NCBI GenBank assembly: GCA_014730235.1
Contig: WJIO01000410.1
Span: 1 to 6,160 of the forward strand
Reading direction: 5' to 3'
DNA: 6,160 bases
Origin: Candidatus Poribacteria bacterium
Lineage (GTDB): Bacteria; Poribacteria; DTPJ01; WJIO01
This document shows positions 1 through 6,011 of this stretch, piece by piece. Both the position numbers and the translations under genes were made by a program. The first letter of the stretch is position 1. Each line of letters begins with the position of its first letter. The notes under the pieces were generated by a model. That model saw only the letters and a program-made list of their open reading frames with translations. It was not told the DNA's origin and made no database searches.

Positions 1-2
1 AT

Positions 3-878
3 CTGGATGTCTACGACTTTAAAAGCGCATTAAAGCTGGTAAATAAAAGTCTTAAATTTAAAAAAGCATACTACGCAGATAATATGATTAGAAATACTGG
101 CTCTCTAAACCAAAAAGGACAAGTATATATATTTGCAGGTAAGTTTGAAGAAGCCGAAGAAGCGCTTCTGGAATCCCTGAGAATATCTGAATCAAATAAA
201 GAAGGAGGAAGAAAAGAGACCAACAGGGCCAAAAACTACCTGAGTCTTCTCTACACCAGATGGGCAAAACATAGTAAATCAATGGAAAAATACACAATAG
301 CTCAGGACTACCTCTTTGATACATTGAAAGATAATCTTATATCAAATTTTGACCGGCTTTTCTGTTTTCTTCGCGCATCCGAGCTTTACTACTCCTGGGG
401 ATGTGATATTAATGACGGCAGTAAATTTGCTGAAGCCATTCAGTATGCGCAAGATGGTATAGATGTATATGACAATATATCTACTGAGATATGCATTGAA
501 GGGATAGACATATATCCCAAAGGTGTAATGCTTAGATACAAAGGCGCTTCTCTTAGAGAAACACGCCAATATGATCAGGCTGATAAATATCTAAAAGAAA
601 GTTGTGAGTTCCTTGAAAACCTTAAAAGTCAAAACATAAACATAATCGCCGCCGCCGCCCGGTTAGAACTGACAAAGCTATATCTTGAAAAAGATGAAAG
701 AAAAAAGGCAGGCAAAGAAATCGAGAAAACCATATCCCTAATAGAAGCCTTTAACATAGAGTCAGCCAGACGCTACTTTTCCGATTCTGTTTCAGCTTTG
801 AAAGAAGCAATAACTATTCCTGGAAATAAAGAAGTCTTTGAGCTAATACAAAAAGTTATCTACAAGATACCTTATTAA
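3..878 (+). CDS. TPR-repeat protein, 5'-truncated by window edge
   Basis: The frame is open from base 3 to the TAA at 876-878, giving 291 visible residues. An ATG at 84 exists, but the 27 codons before it are open in frame and look like the second helix of a preceding TPR unit, so the true start is probably upstream. The protein is helical and rich in Lys, Glu, Ala and Tyr. TPR-like units are visible where small residues and the YDQA/FEEA pattern recur: around GQVYIFAGKFEEAEEALLES, around GASLRETRQYDQADKYLKES, and a degenerate unit near LELTKLYLEKDERKKAGKEI. No signal peptide, membrane segment or catalytic motif is seen in this part. TPR arrays are protein-protein interaction scaffolds, and here they could be the C-terminal part of a larger regulator or signalling protein whose N-terminal domain is out of view. 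It is separated from the cas operon by 642 bases and a promoter, so a functional link is not shown. The TPR class is fairly sure; the role is unknown. Confidence 0.8.
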   Translation: MDVYDFKSALKLVNKSLKFKKAYYADNMIRNTGSLNQKGQVYIFAGKFEEAEEALLESLRISESNKEGGRKETNRAKNYLSLLYTRWAKHSKSMEKYTIAQDYLFDTLKDNLISNFDRLFCFLRASELYYSWGCDINDGSKFAEAIQYAQDGIDVYDNISTEICIEGIDIYPKGVMLRYKGASLRETRQYDQADKYLKESCEFLENLKSQNINIIAAAARLELTKLYLEKDERKKAGKEIEKTISLIEAFNIESARRYFSDSVSALKEAITIPGNKEVFELIQKVIYKIPY

Positions 879-919
879 AGAACACCTCATTTTTTTTTGA
901 TGCCTCAATGGAAAAACTC

Positions 920-948
920 TTGACATGCATATAAAAAACAGTTAAAAT
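920..948 (+). promoter_or_regulatory. Sigma70-type promoter ahead of repeat copy 1
   Basis: A perfect -35 box TTGACA (920-925), a 17-base spacer and a -10 box TAAAAT (943-948, five of six consensus) lie 41 bases after the TPR gene stop. Transcription would start near 955, about 11 bases before the first flanking repeat and about 565 bases before the start codon of the large operon gene. It therefore drives either a stand-alone RNA across the repeat or a very long 5' leader for the operon. This is the best promoter match in the window. Confidence 0.6.
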
Positions 949-992
949 ACAATAGGGCAAATGTAAATGGCAAACAATTATAAAGAAACGCC

Positions 993-1012
993 ATGTCATA
1001 TTGTCATGACAT
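993..1012. repeat. Palindromic site at left part of repeat copy 1
   Basis: ATGTCAT (993-999) and its inverse ATGACAT (1006-1012) form a 7-base inverted repeat with a 6-base centre. Overlapping it, TGTCATGACA at 1002-1011 is a perfect 10-base palindrome. The same arrangement occurs in copy 2 at 6012-6030. The symmetry and conservation suggest a dimeric protein-binding site or a small hairpin; no known operator is recognised. Confidence 0.55.
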
Positions 1013-1107
1013 CACCTGTAAAGTCAATTACAGCAATGTTTTTAACTATGACAAAAATAATTTATCCTGAAATGTTATGTGTTATTTTGACACCTGCACA
1101 AATAGTC

Positions 1108-1155
1108 AGGGCGCAGATCGATCCAACCTGGAAAAACAGGGGGGATCCGCGCCCT
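1108..1155 (+). other. Conserved stem-loop in repeat copy 1
   Basis: A nested hairpin can be drawn by eye. The outer 7-bp stem is AGGGCGC (1108-1114) with GCGCCCT (1149-1155). An asymmetric internal loop follows, then a 5-bp stem GATCC (1120-1124) with GGATC (1143-1147), and an inner 4-bp stem CCTG (1127-1130) with CAGG (1137-1140) closing an A-rich loop. The outer and middle stems are fully kept in copy 2; the difference in G-run length falls between stems. No U-tract follows, so it does not look like an intrinsic terminator. It may be an RNA structure or a DNA hairpin recognised by a protein. Confidence 0.6.
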
Positions 1156-1184
1156 AAAATGGAGATCGGGAAAAAACTCTATAA

Positions 1185-1205
1185 AACCCTATGAATAAAA
1201 GGGTT
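1185..1205 (+). other. Small hairpin AACCCT/AGGGTT
   Basis: AACCCT (1185-1190) and its inverse AGGGTT (1200-1205) form a perfect 6-bp stem around a 9-base A-rich loop. It lies 30 bases after the conserved stem-loop. A short run of A's before it and no T-run after it mean it is not a + strand terminator. Function unknown; could be part of a folded leader RNA. Confidence 0.35.
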
Positions 1206-1315
1206 AAGGCCAACTTGAAAGGTTTGACGTGTCCGCAAAAACGATAGAAAAACAACTTTTTGACGCCCCGAAATCTTCGATCTGCGCCAGCCCTGATCTG
1301 GGCTTAATGATAATG

Positions 1316-1339
1316 CGGGTTTACAGAGACGGGGTTACA
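1316..1339. repeat. Imperfect tandem direct repeat, 14-base period
   Basis: CGGGTTTACA (1316-1325) and CGGGGTTACA (1330-1339) differ at one position and are spaced 14 bases apart. Two such units on about one and a half helical turns could be a paired binding site, but the repeat is short and chance is not excluded. Confidence 0.3.
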
Positions 1340-1445
1340 ATACATGCCCTGATTAAAATGGGATTGATACAAATTCGTTTTATCCTACTCATATCTTCCA
1401 CATTCTGCAAAATACAAATAATTCACAAATTTAAATAAAACTGAA

Positions 1446-1460
1446 AAATCTGAGAGATTT
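1446..1460. promoter_or_regulatory. Inverted repeat beside the operon promoter
   Basis: AAATCT (1446-1451) and AGATTT (1455-1460) form a perfect 6-base inverted repeat with a 3-base centre. It touches the proposed -35 box (1459-1464), the position expected for an operator or activator site. No regulator gene in the window can be matched to it. Confidence 0.35.
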
Positions 1461-1486
1461 CACTGATTTATTCGTTCTATTATACT
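1459..1486 (+). promoter_or_regulatory. Probable promoter of the RT-primase/cas1/cas2 operon
   Basis: TTCACT (1459-1464, four of six -35 consensus) lies 16 bases from TATACT (1481-1486, five of six -10 consensus). Transcription would begin near 1493, leaving a 5' leader of about 28 bases before the ATG at 1521. It is weaker than the promoter at 920-948 but better placed for the operon. Both may be used. Confidence 0.4.
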
Positions 1487-1508
1487 GAAGCGAATTATTA
1501 ACGCCGTC

Positions 1509-1512
1509 GAGG
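1509..1512 (+). promoter_or_regulatory. Ribosome binding site for the large operon gene
   Basis: GAGG ends 8 bases before the ATG at 1521. This supports translation beginning at the N-terminal membrane region rather than at an internal Met nearer the RT domain, and so supports the fusion being real. Confidence 0.55.
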
Positions 1513-1520
1513 TTAGAATT

Positions 1521-4500
1521 ATGATTAACAGTTTCAGTAATAATAGACAGTGGAATTCTGCAACCTGGTCTGTTATAGCTCCAGGCCTGGGACAATGGGC
1601 AAACGGCCAGTATCGCATGGCGGCCGTATTCCTGTGCATACACTCATGCGCCACCGTATGGCTTTGGATTCCATTGATGGTTTCCGAAACCATGTCAAAA
1701 AACCAATGGCTTTTAGGATTTGGCGCACTGGCTTTATGGGCTTTAAGTGTTTTTGAAGCGCACATACGCAGCAATAACGCCTCCCCTCTGGCTCTTAGAC
1801 ATATATGGCTGGAAATCCCTTTTGTAGCCTTATTGTCAGTTATTGCAGCTCTGAATGTCAGAATTCCTGATCCAGTGATCAATGGTCAGGGAATCCAACC
1901 ATTGATCTATTCCATACCCATGGCCGCATCTGTTATCCTTGACCCCATAACAGGCAGTTTCATTGGTATTACGGCATCTGTCCTCCAATTCTTTCTTAAA
2001 TGGCAGCCACTTCCCATAACCATAGTGCGCTGCATGACAATACCAACAGCTTGTGGATTGGCATCCTTAGCAGGAATGAGGATTCCCGCCATTGCAGGTA
2101 TATCCCTGATTTTGCCCAGCATTGCGGAAATCCTTATCCTGGATGTCCAGATCAAGAAAGCTATGGCTTTTACTGAGCGTTTGGCAATATTCTGGGTATC
2201 CGCCTGGTTGATATCATTGCTGTTTGCAGAATTCAGAAGGCAGTTTAACAAGATTTCTCAATATGAAAGCCCTATATCCCAACGTCTTCATAATCCTCTT
2301 AACAAACTACCATCCCAGACAGAATCTTTATATAATCCCCAAAGACAAATTCAACAACAACCTGTAAAGCTAACCAGCAATCAGCGCCAGCGTTCCAATG
2401 ATATATGGGGCAGATTAGTTGATGAAAATAATCTCGTAATGGCCTGGGAGAAGGTGCAGGCCAATAATGGAGCGCCCGGAGTTGATGGGGTAAAGATAAG
2501 CGATTTTGCCACAAACGCGCATGAAAATATATCAACGTTGAGAACAATCATTGAAAACGGGCAATACCAGTCATCAATCCTTAAAAAATTTAGTATACCC
2601 AAAAGTTCCGGTTCTCTTCGATATTTGAGCATTCCTACTGTACGAGACAGGATTGTTCAACAAGCCCTCATGCAGGTTTTGGTGCCTGTTTTTGATCCCT
2701 TATTTCTGGAGTGCAGTTTTGCATATCGTCCCAGACGTTCAGCTCATCATGCTCTAAAGCGAGTAGATCAACATCTGAAAGAGGGATATGGCTGGATACT
2801 GGATGGAGATATTCAGTCATTCTTCGATACGGTCAGTCATGATGTGCTTTTATGCCTCATTCAGAAAAGAATTACAGATATGAGGATACTCAGTCTGATC
2901 AAAGAAACTTTGTCAGTCACGGAGCAGTCGGGTATAGGGATTCCCCAGGGAGCCGCTACATCAACTCTCTATTCCAATATCTACCTGCATGTTTTCGATA
3001 AATCCATGATGGATTCTGAGCAACTACTTACGCGATATGCTGATGATTTTGTGGCAGTATGCAAAACTCCTGAAGCGACGCAAGACGCTCTTAATACGGC
3101 CAGCCAGACTTTAACCAATCCTCTACGCTTAAACTTGAATAAGGAAAAGACCAGGATTTGCAGCATAGAGGATGGTTTTGTGTTTCTGGGCTATCAATTC
3201 GATAAATCCGGGCGTCGTCCTTCCGAAAGAGCAATTGGATCTCTCACGACTAAAGTCAGAGATAAGATGGATGAATCAAAGCAGCTTGGTGAATCAAGTG
3301 CCAGTGCCATGGAGCGTCTTCGCTCCAGTGTCCGCGGTTGGTGCAACTATTTTGAAGTAGATATTGATCACATATTGGGAAATAATGATGGCGTCCTTCC
3401 ATCTAAAGAAATCTCAGAACCTATCTTTAATAATCAGAGCATATCAGAACAGTTTTCCCATGAGCATCTGAATAAATTCATGGAGCTTTTCCAGGGCAAA
3501 CAAGGTGTATATGCCCATCAATGGGTAAATCAAACGGGAAAAAACGGTTACGTGCCTATGAAGCAACCGTTAACTCCAGATGCAGTCAACGCGCATCTGG
3601 CAGGCCAGGAGACTATCGCTTTATACTTAATGCGACAAGACAACACTGTTTATTTCTCGGTTATAGATATAGATACCAAAGACTCTGGAGCTGGCGGTAT
3701 TGAAGAAACGCATAAAGTCGCTCTGCGCATAAAAGAATTGGGATCTCGTAATGGTCTTTCTATATATATTGAGGACAGTGGTCGTAAAGGCCGTCATTGC
3801 TGGATGTTCTTCAGCGATCCTGTTACTGCAAGCAAATCCAGACAATTAGGTAAGTTATTAGTAGCAAAATCCAGCCCTATAGAAAAAGGAATTGCATGTG
3901 AAATATTCCCAAAACAAGAGCGTATTCATGGTAATGCACTGGGTTCTTTGATAAAATTGCCCTTGGGCATCCATCAGCAAACCCAACGGCGCTGTCTTTT
4001 CCTCAAAGATGACGGAAATCCGTTTTCAGATCAGGAAAACTACTTATTTCAGATAAGACGTATGTCTCCACAATCTGTCGAAGCTTCCATAAACAGCTTA
4101 TCCGGTAGAGAATCTAATAAATCAGATATCAATCCCAATGGAGATAATTGTGTCCAGAAGGCACTTCAGGGATGCAGCGTATTGAGATTTCTGGTAGGAA
4201 GAGCCCAGGAATTAAAGCACCTTAATCATAGCGAACGATTGGTTCTCCTTTATACTCTTGGCAAACTGGGTGAGGAAGGAAAGGAATACATTCACCAGGT
4301 TATGGGCTACTGCGATAACTACAATTCAAAGATAACCCAAAAGTGGATCAACCGTCTGGATCCGGAACACAATCCCATAAGCTGTGCGCGTATCAAAGAC
4401 TGGTTATTTGATATAATTCCTGCTGTTGGTTGCTCATGTACTGGAAATCTTTATGGTGGAAAATATCCATCACCAGTATTCTATGCCCAGGAAAGTATGG

Positions 4501-4664
4501 AAATATCCCATCAGCCTAATCTTCAATCGTCTGAAGATCAGTATCCGGATACTATTCCTGAAGATCCATCAGAAATTCAGGAGATGCCATGCCTGGACGA
4601 CATTTGGCGTGAGTTGGAGGACGATATCTTTTCCGTAGAAGAAGATACAATTGATGGAGGATAA
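1521..4664 (+). CDS. Membrane - reverse transcriptase - AEP primase fusion protein (CRISPR adaptation)
   Basis: One uninterrupted 1047-residue frame. Residues ~15-237 are hydrophobic with about seven or eight membrane segments; the start PGLGQWANGQ resembles TM2-type membrane proteins, and the basic FRRQFNK after the last segment predicts a cytoplasmic C-terminal part. Residues ~240-290 are a Gln/Asn/Pro-rich linker. Residues ~292-611 are a group II intron-like RT: LDGDIQSFFD (catalytic Asp430), GIPQG (473-477), YADD (506-509), FLGY (555-558) and a maturase-like RGWCNYF (605-611). Residues ~645-860 are an AEP primase-polymerase domain: DID (Asp716, Asp718), SGRKGRHCW (His759), EIFPKQ (Glu794), then IKLPLGIH. 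Residues ~876-975 look like a PriL-type Cys-containing helical domain, followed by an acidic tail. It is the first gene of an operon with cas1 and cas2. By family, RTs and CRISPR-associated primase-polymerases (CAPPs) beside cas1 act in spacer acquisition. The likely role is to synthesise or fill in prespacers, possibly from RNA, at the membrane (inference). All catalytic residues appear intact. Confidence 0.9.
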   Translation: MINSFSNNRQWNSATWSVIAPGLGQWANGQYRMAAVFLCIHSCATVWLWIPLMVSETMSKNQWLLGFGALALWALSVFEAHIRSNNASPLALRHIWLEIPFVALLSVIAALNVRIPDPVINGQGIQPLIYSIPMAASVILDPITGSFIGITASVLQFFLKWQPLPITIVRCMTIPTACGLASLAGMRIPAIAGISLILPSIAEILILDVQIKKAMAFTERLAIFWVSAWLISLLFAEFRRQFNKISQYESPISQRLHNPLNKLPSQTESLYNPQRQIQQQPVKLTSNQRQRSNDIWGRLVDENNLVMAWEKVQANNGAPGVDGVKISDFATNAHENISTLRTIIENGQYQSSILKKFSIPKSSGSLRYLSIPTVRDRIVQQALMQVLVPVFDPLFLECSFAYRPRRSAHHALKRVDQHLKEGYGWILDGDIQSFFDTVSHDVLLCLIQKRITDMRILSLIKETLSVTEQSGIGIPQGAATSTLYSNIYLHVFDKSMMDSEQLLTRYADDFVAVCKTPEATQDALNTASQTLTNPLRLNLNKEKTRICSIEDGFVFLGYQFDKSGRRPSERAIGSLTTKVRDKMDESKQLGESSASAMERLRSSVRGWCNYFEVDIDHILGNNDGVLPSKEISEPIFNNQSISEQFSHEHLNKFMELFQGKQGVYAHQWVNQTGKNGYVPMKQPLTPDAVNAHLAGQETIALYLMRQDNTVYFSVIDIDTKDSGAGGIEETHKVALRIKELGSRNGLSIYIEDSGRKGRHCWMFFSDPVTASKSRQLGKLLVAKSSPIEKGIACEIFPKQERIHGNALGSLIKLPLGIHQQTQRRCLFLKDDGNPFSDQENYLFQIRRMSPQSVEASINSLSGRESNKSDINPNGDNCVQKALQGCSVLRFLVGRAQELKHLNHSERLVLLYTLGKLGEEGKEYIHQVMGYCDNYNSKITQKWINRLDPEHNPISCARIKDWLFDIIPAVGCSCTGNLYGGKYPSPVFYAQESMEISHQPNLQSSEDQYPDTIPEDPSEIQEMPCLDDIWRELEDDIFSVEEDTIDGG
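4656..4660 (+). promoter_or_regulatory. Ribosome binding site of cas1, inside the upstream gene's end
   Basis: GGAGG lies within the last codons of the RT-primase gene and ends 7 bases before the cas1 ATG. Two stop codons in a row (TAATAA, 4662-4667) directly abut the ATG. The arrangement indicates translational coupling and co-expression of the two proteins. Confidence 0.75.
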
Positions 4665-4667
4665 TAA

Positions 4668-5663
4668 ATGTCTGTGGTATATGTAACTGAACAAGGAGCA
4701 TCTGTCCGCAAAACCAGCAAAAGAATTTTGATTATGAAGGATGGAAAACCCCTTCAGGTCATAAGACTGCACGAACTGGAAAAGCTTGTTTTGTTTGGCA
4801 ATATCCAGTTAACCACTCAAGCCATGACTGCCCTCTTAAACGAAGGCATCGAGGTAAGCTTTTTATCCTCAAAAGGTAAGTTTAGGGGAAGACTATCCCC
4901 CTTGGAATCAAAGAATATACCCCTGAGAATCTCTCAATATAAGCGATATAACGATATGAATTTCAGGCTATCAATAGCTCATCGCATTGTGGAGAGAAAG
5001 ATTAGAAATGGGCGTTCTCTTATCATGAGGTACAAACGTACACATTCTGAGGTTAATCTTGATACTGAAATTCAGCACCTTGATTCTATGATGGGTAAAG
5101 TCTCAGACCAGAATACCATACCGTCACTTATGGGAGTTGAAGGTGAGTCGGCAGCCACGTATTTCCGGGCTTATGGTCGAATGTTTCTGAAAGATTTACA
5201 GTTTTCATCCCGCTCGCGTCGTCCTCCAGGAGATCCAGCCAATGCTTTACTCAGTCTGGGGTATGCCCTTTTGACGAATGAAGCTCTCGGCATTCTGGCA
5301 GCTCAGGGTTTGGATATCCATATTGGATTCCTTCATGAGATACACTACGGCAGGCCTTCCCTTGCTTTGGACATGGTAGAAGAATTCAGGCAGCCTGTGG
5401 TAGACAGATTTGTTCTAAGCTTAGCCAATAGGTTAGTATTTACCGTAGAGAATTTCGATGATAATGGTGATAAAGGAGTTCTCTTAAACAAGGATTCATT
5501 TAAACGCTATCTGGCCCTTTATGATCGAATGATGAATGTAAGTTTTAAGGACAAAGAGTCAGACCGGAATGTGAGTTTTCGGTCTCTATTAAGTCGTCAA
5601 GCCCAGCGTATTGCGAAGTGTATACTGGAAGAAGAAGAATATAAACCTTTTATTATGAGGTAA
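4668..5663 (+). CDS. cas1: Cas1, CRISPR adaptation integrase
   Basis: The 331-residue product has the usual Cas1 length and layout: a small beta-rich N-terminal domain (1 to ~80) and a helical catalytic domain. The metal-binding residues are visible in their family motifs: Glu158 in LMGVEGESAATYF, His223 in GFLHEIHYGRPSLALD, and Asp235 with Glu238/Glu239 in ALDMVEEFR. The conserved RSRRPPGDPANALLSLGYA stretch (182-200) is present. Cas1 forms the integrase complex with Cas2 that inserts prespacers at the leader-proximal CRISPR repeat. The start is fixed by a strong GGAGG 7 bases upstream. Unlike RT-Cas1 fusions, this Cas1 is a separate polypeptide: the RT is carried by the preceding protein, 3 bases upstream. 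The long Lys/Arg-rich helical stretch (90-125) is typical. No missing key residue was noticed. The sequence style fits Cas1 of type III- or I-linked modules, but a subtype cannot be assigned without an array or effector. Confidence 0.97.
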   Translation: MSVVYVTEQGASVRKTSKRILIMKDGKPLQVIRLHELEKLVLFGNIQLTTQAMTALLNEGIEVSFLSSKGKFRGRLSPLESKNIPLRISQYKRYNDMNFRLSIAHRIVERKIRNGRSLIMRYKRTHSEVNLDTEIQHLDSMMGKVSDQNTIPSLMGVEGESAATYFRAYGRMFLKDLQFSSRSRRPPGDPANALLSLGYALLTNEALGILAAQGLDIHIGFLHEIHYGRPSLALDMVEEFRQPVVDRFVLSLANRLVFTVENFDDNGDKGVLLNKDSFKRYLALYDRMMNVSFKDKESDRNVSFRSLLSRQAQRIAKCILEEEEYKPFIMR

Positions 5664-5673
5664 GAGAATTCTC

Positions 5674-5952
5674 ATGCAATATGTAATCTGTTATGATATA
5701 ACCGATGATAAGCGAAGGAATAACGTTGCCAAAATCTTGTTGGATTATGGTCACCGCGTCCAATACAGCGTATTTGAATGTGAAATCACAAAAAAAGTTC
5801 TTGACACGCTGATCCAAAGCATTGTAGAATGCATTGACTTCGATAAAGATAGTGTAGTTGTCTATTCTTTATGTTCTAGATGTGTGGACTTGGTCAGAAC
5901 TTTAGGGTTCCAACGACTTAAAAAATCACTATCTGCTGCATTGGTTGTGTAA
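5674..5952 (+). CDS. cas2: Cas2, CRISPR adaptation protein
   Basis: The 92-residue product matches Cas2 along its whole length: a ferredoxin-like first strand YVICYDITDDKRR with the conserved Asp8, the VAKILLDYGHRVQYSVFEC helix-strand stretch (18-36), and VVVYSLCSRC (61-70), equivalent to the IYPLC..C strand of the family. Cas2 dimers bridge two Cas1 dimers and measure prespacer length; nuclease activity is not needed for that. The ATG at 5674 lies 10 bases after the cas1 stop. GAGG (5657-5660) or the closer AAGAG (5662-5666) may serve as ribosome site. No fused DEDDh nuclease or other extra domain is present. It is the last operon gene seen; no clear intrinsic terminator follows, and the gap to repeat copy 2 is 32 bases. 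Confidence 0.96.
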   Translation: MQYVICYDITDDKRRNNVAKILLDYGHRVQYSVFECEITKKVLDTLIQSIVECIDFDKDSVVVYSLCSRCVDLVRTLGFQRLKKSLSAALVV

Positions 5953-5978
5953 AAGTGTGCAGGCTAACAATAATTTAC

Positions 5979-5984
5979 TATAAT
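5979..5984 (+). promoter_or_regulatory. Possible -10 box ahead of repeat copy 2
   Basis: A perfect TATAAT lies directly before the second flanking repeat. The hexamer 17 bases upstream (TGTGCA, 5956-5961) matches the -35 consensus at only three positions. If used, it would drive a transcript through repeat copy 2, as the promoter at 920-948 does for copy 1. Such a placement is usual for a CRISPR leader downstream of cas2. Confidence 0.3.
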
Positions 5985-6011
5985 AATGATAAACAATGAA
6001 TGTAAGCTACT

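Larger units (their letters stand above)
966..1158 (+). repeat. Flanking direct repeat, copy 1
   Basis: This stretch aligns with 5985-6160 at the other side of the operon. The first 34 bases align without a gap at moderate identity. The middle is diverged, and copy 2 is about 21 bases shorter there. The last third is nearly identical: 1099-1129 equals 6097-6127 over 31 bases, and the match continues to the CCCTAAA at 1158 apart from one G/T difference and a G-run of 6 here versus 10 in copy 2. The conserved right end holds a stem-loop (1108-1155) and the left end a palindrome (993-1012). Homology may continue past 1158, but copy 2 is cut by the window edge. Nucleotide-level conservation without a shared reading frame argues for a non-coding element: CRISPR leader, structured RNA or dispersed repeat. 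Confidence 0.85.
1105..1296. repeat. Inverted repeat spanning the copy-1 right end
   Basis: GGCGCAGATCGA at 1110-1121 recurs as its exact inverse, TCGATCTGCGCC, at 1277-1288. The match can be extended outward (TCAGGG at 1106-1111 against CCTGA near 1292-1296) if four extra bases are allowed in the right arm. The left arm is part of the conserved stem-loop, so the two structures would be mutually exclusive in RNA. The arms could be ends of a small inserted element or a long-range RNA stem. No target-site duplication or transposase was seen. Confidence 0.45.
1159..1520. other. Intergenic stretch between repeat copy 1 and the operon
   Basis: There is no convincing gene here. A 69-codon open frame at 1229-1438 has no good ribosome site, no recognisable motif and ends in low-complexity hydrophobic codons. 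The stretch contains the right arm of an inverted repeat (1277-1296), a small AACCCT/AGGGTT hairpin (1185-1205), a short tandem direct repeat (1316-1339), an inverted repeat (1446-1460), and a probable promoter and ribosome site for the operon. From about 1360 the sequence becomes very AT-rich, as expected for a promoter region. Confidence 0.6.

Noticed and set aside
889-898. Nine-T run after the TPR gene as an intrinsic terminator
   Set aside because: No GC-rich hairpin could be found directly upstream, so only a weak or Rho-dependent end could be argued.
967-1194. 75-codon open frame overlapping repeat copy 1
   Set aside because: It is not preserved in copy 2: the two repeats differ by indels and a G-run that shift the frame, and there is no proper ribosome site or known motif. 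Conservation is at nucleotide level.
1229-1438. 69-codon open frame in the intergenic stretch
   Set aside because: No ribosome site of quality, no recognisable motif, and an AT-rich low-complexity end. Treated as non-coding.
950-1520. Retron msr-msd RNA for the RT
   Set aside because: The RT motifs are of group II intron type (GIPQG, YADD, maturase-like thumb), not the retron type, and no a1/a2-style paired ends with a branching G context were recognised.
1159-2390. Group II intron carrying the RT
   Set aside because: The RT is fused to membrane and primase domains and lies in a cas operon; no endonuclease domain and no recognisable domain V/VI hairpin follow the gene.
2439-4664. Start of the RT protein at internal Met307 instead of at 1521
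   Set aside because: There is no good ribosome site before that Met, it lies inside the RT N-terminal motif, and the upstream ~290 codons are open and protein-like with their own ribosome site.
5664-5673. Perfect palindrome GAGAATTCTC between cas1 and cas2
   Set aside because: Too short to form a stable RNA hairpin and a common kind of chance occurrence (it contains an EcoRI site).
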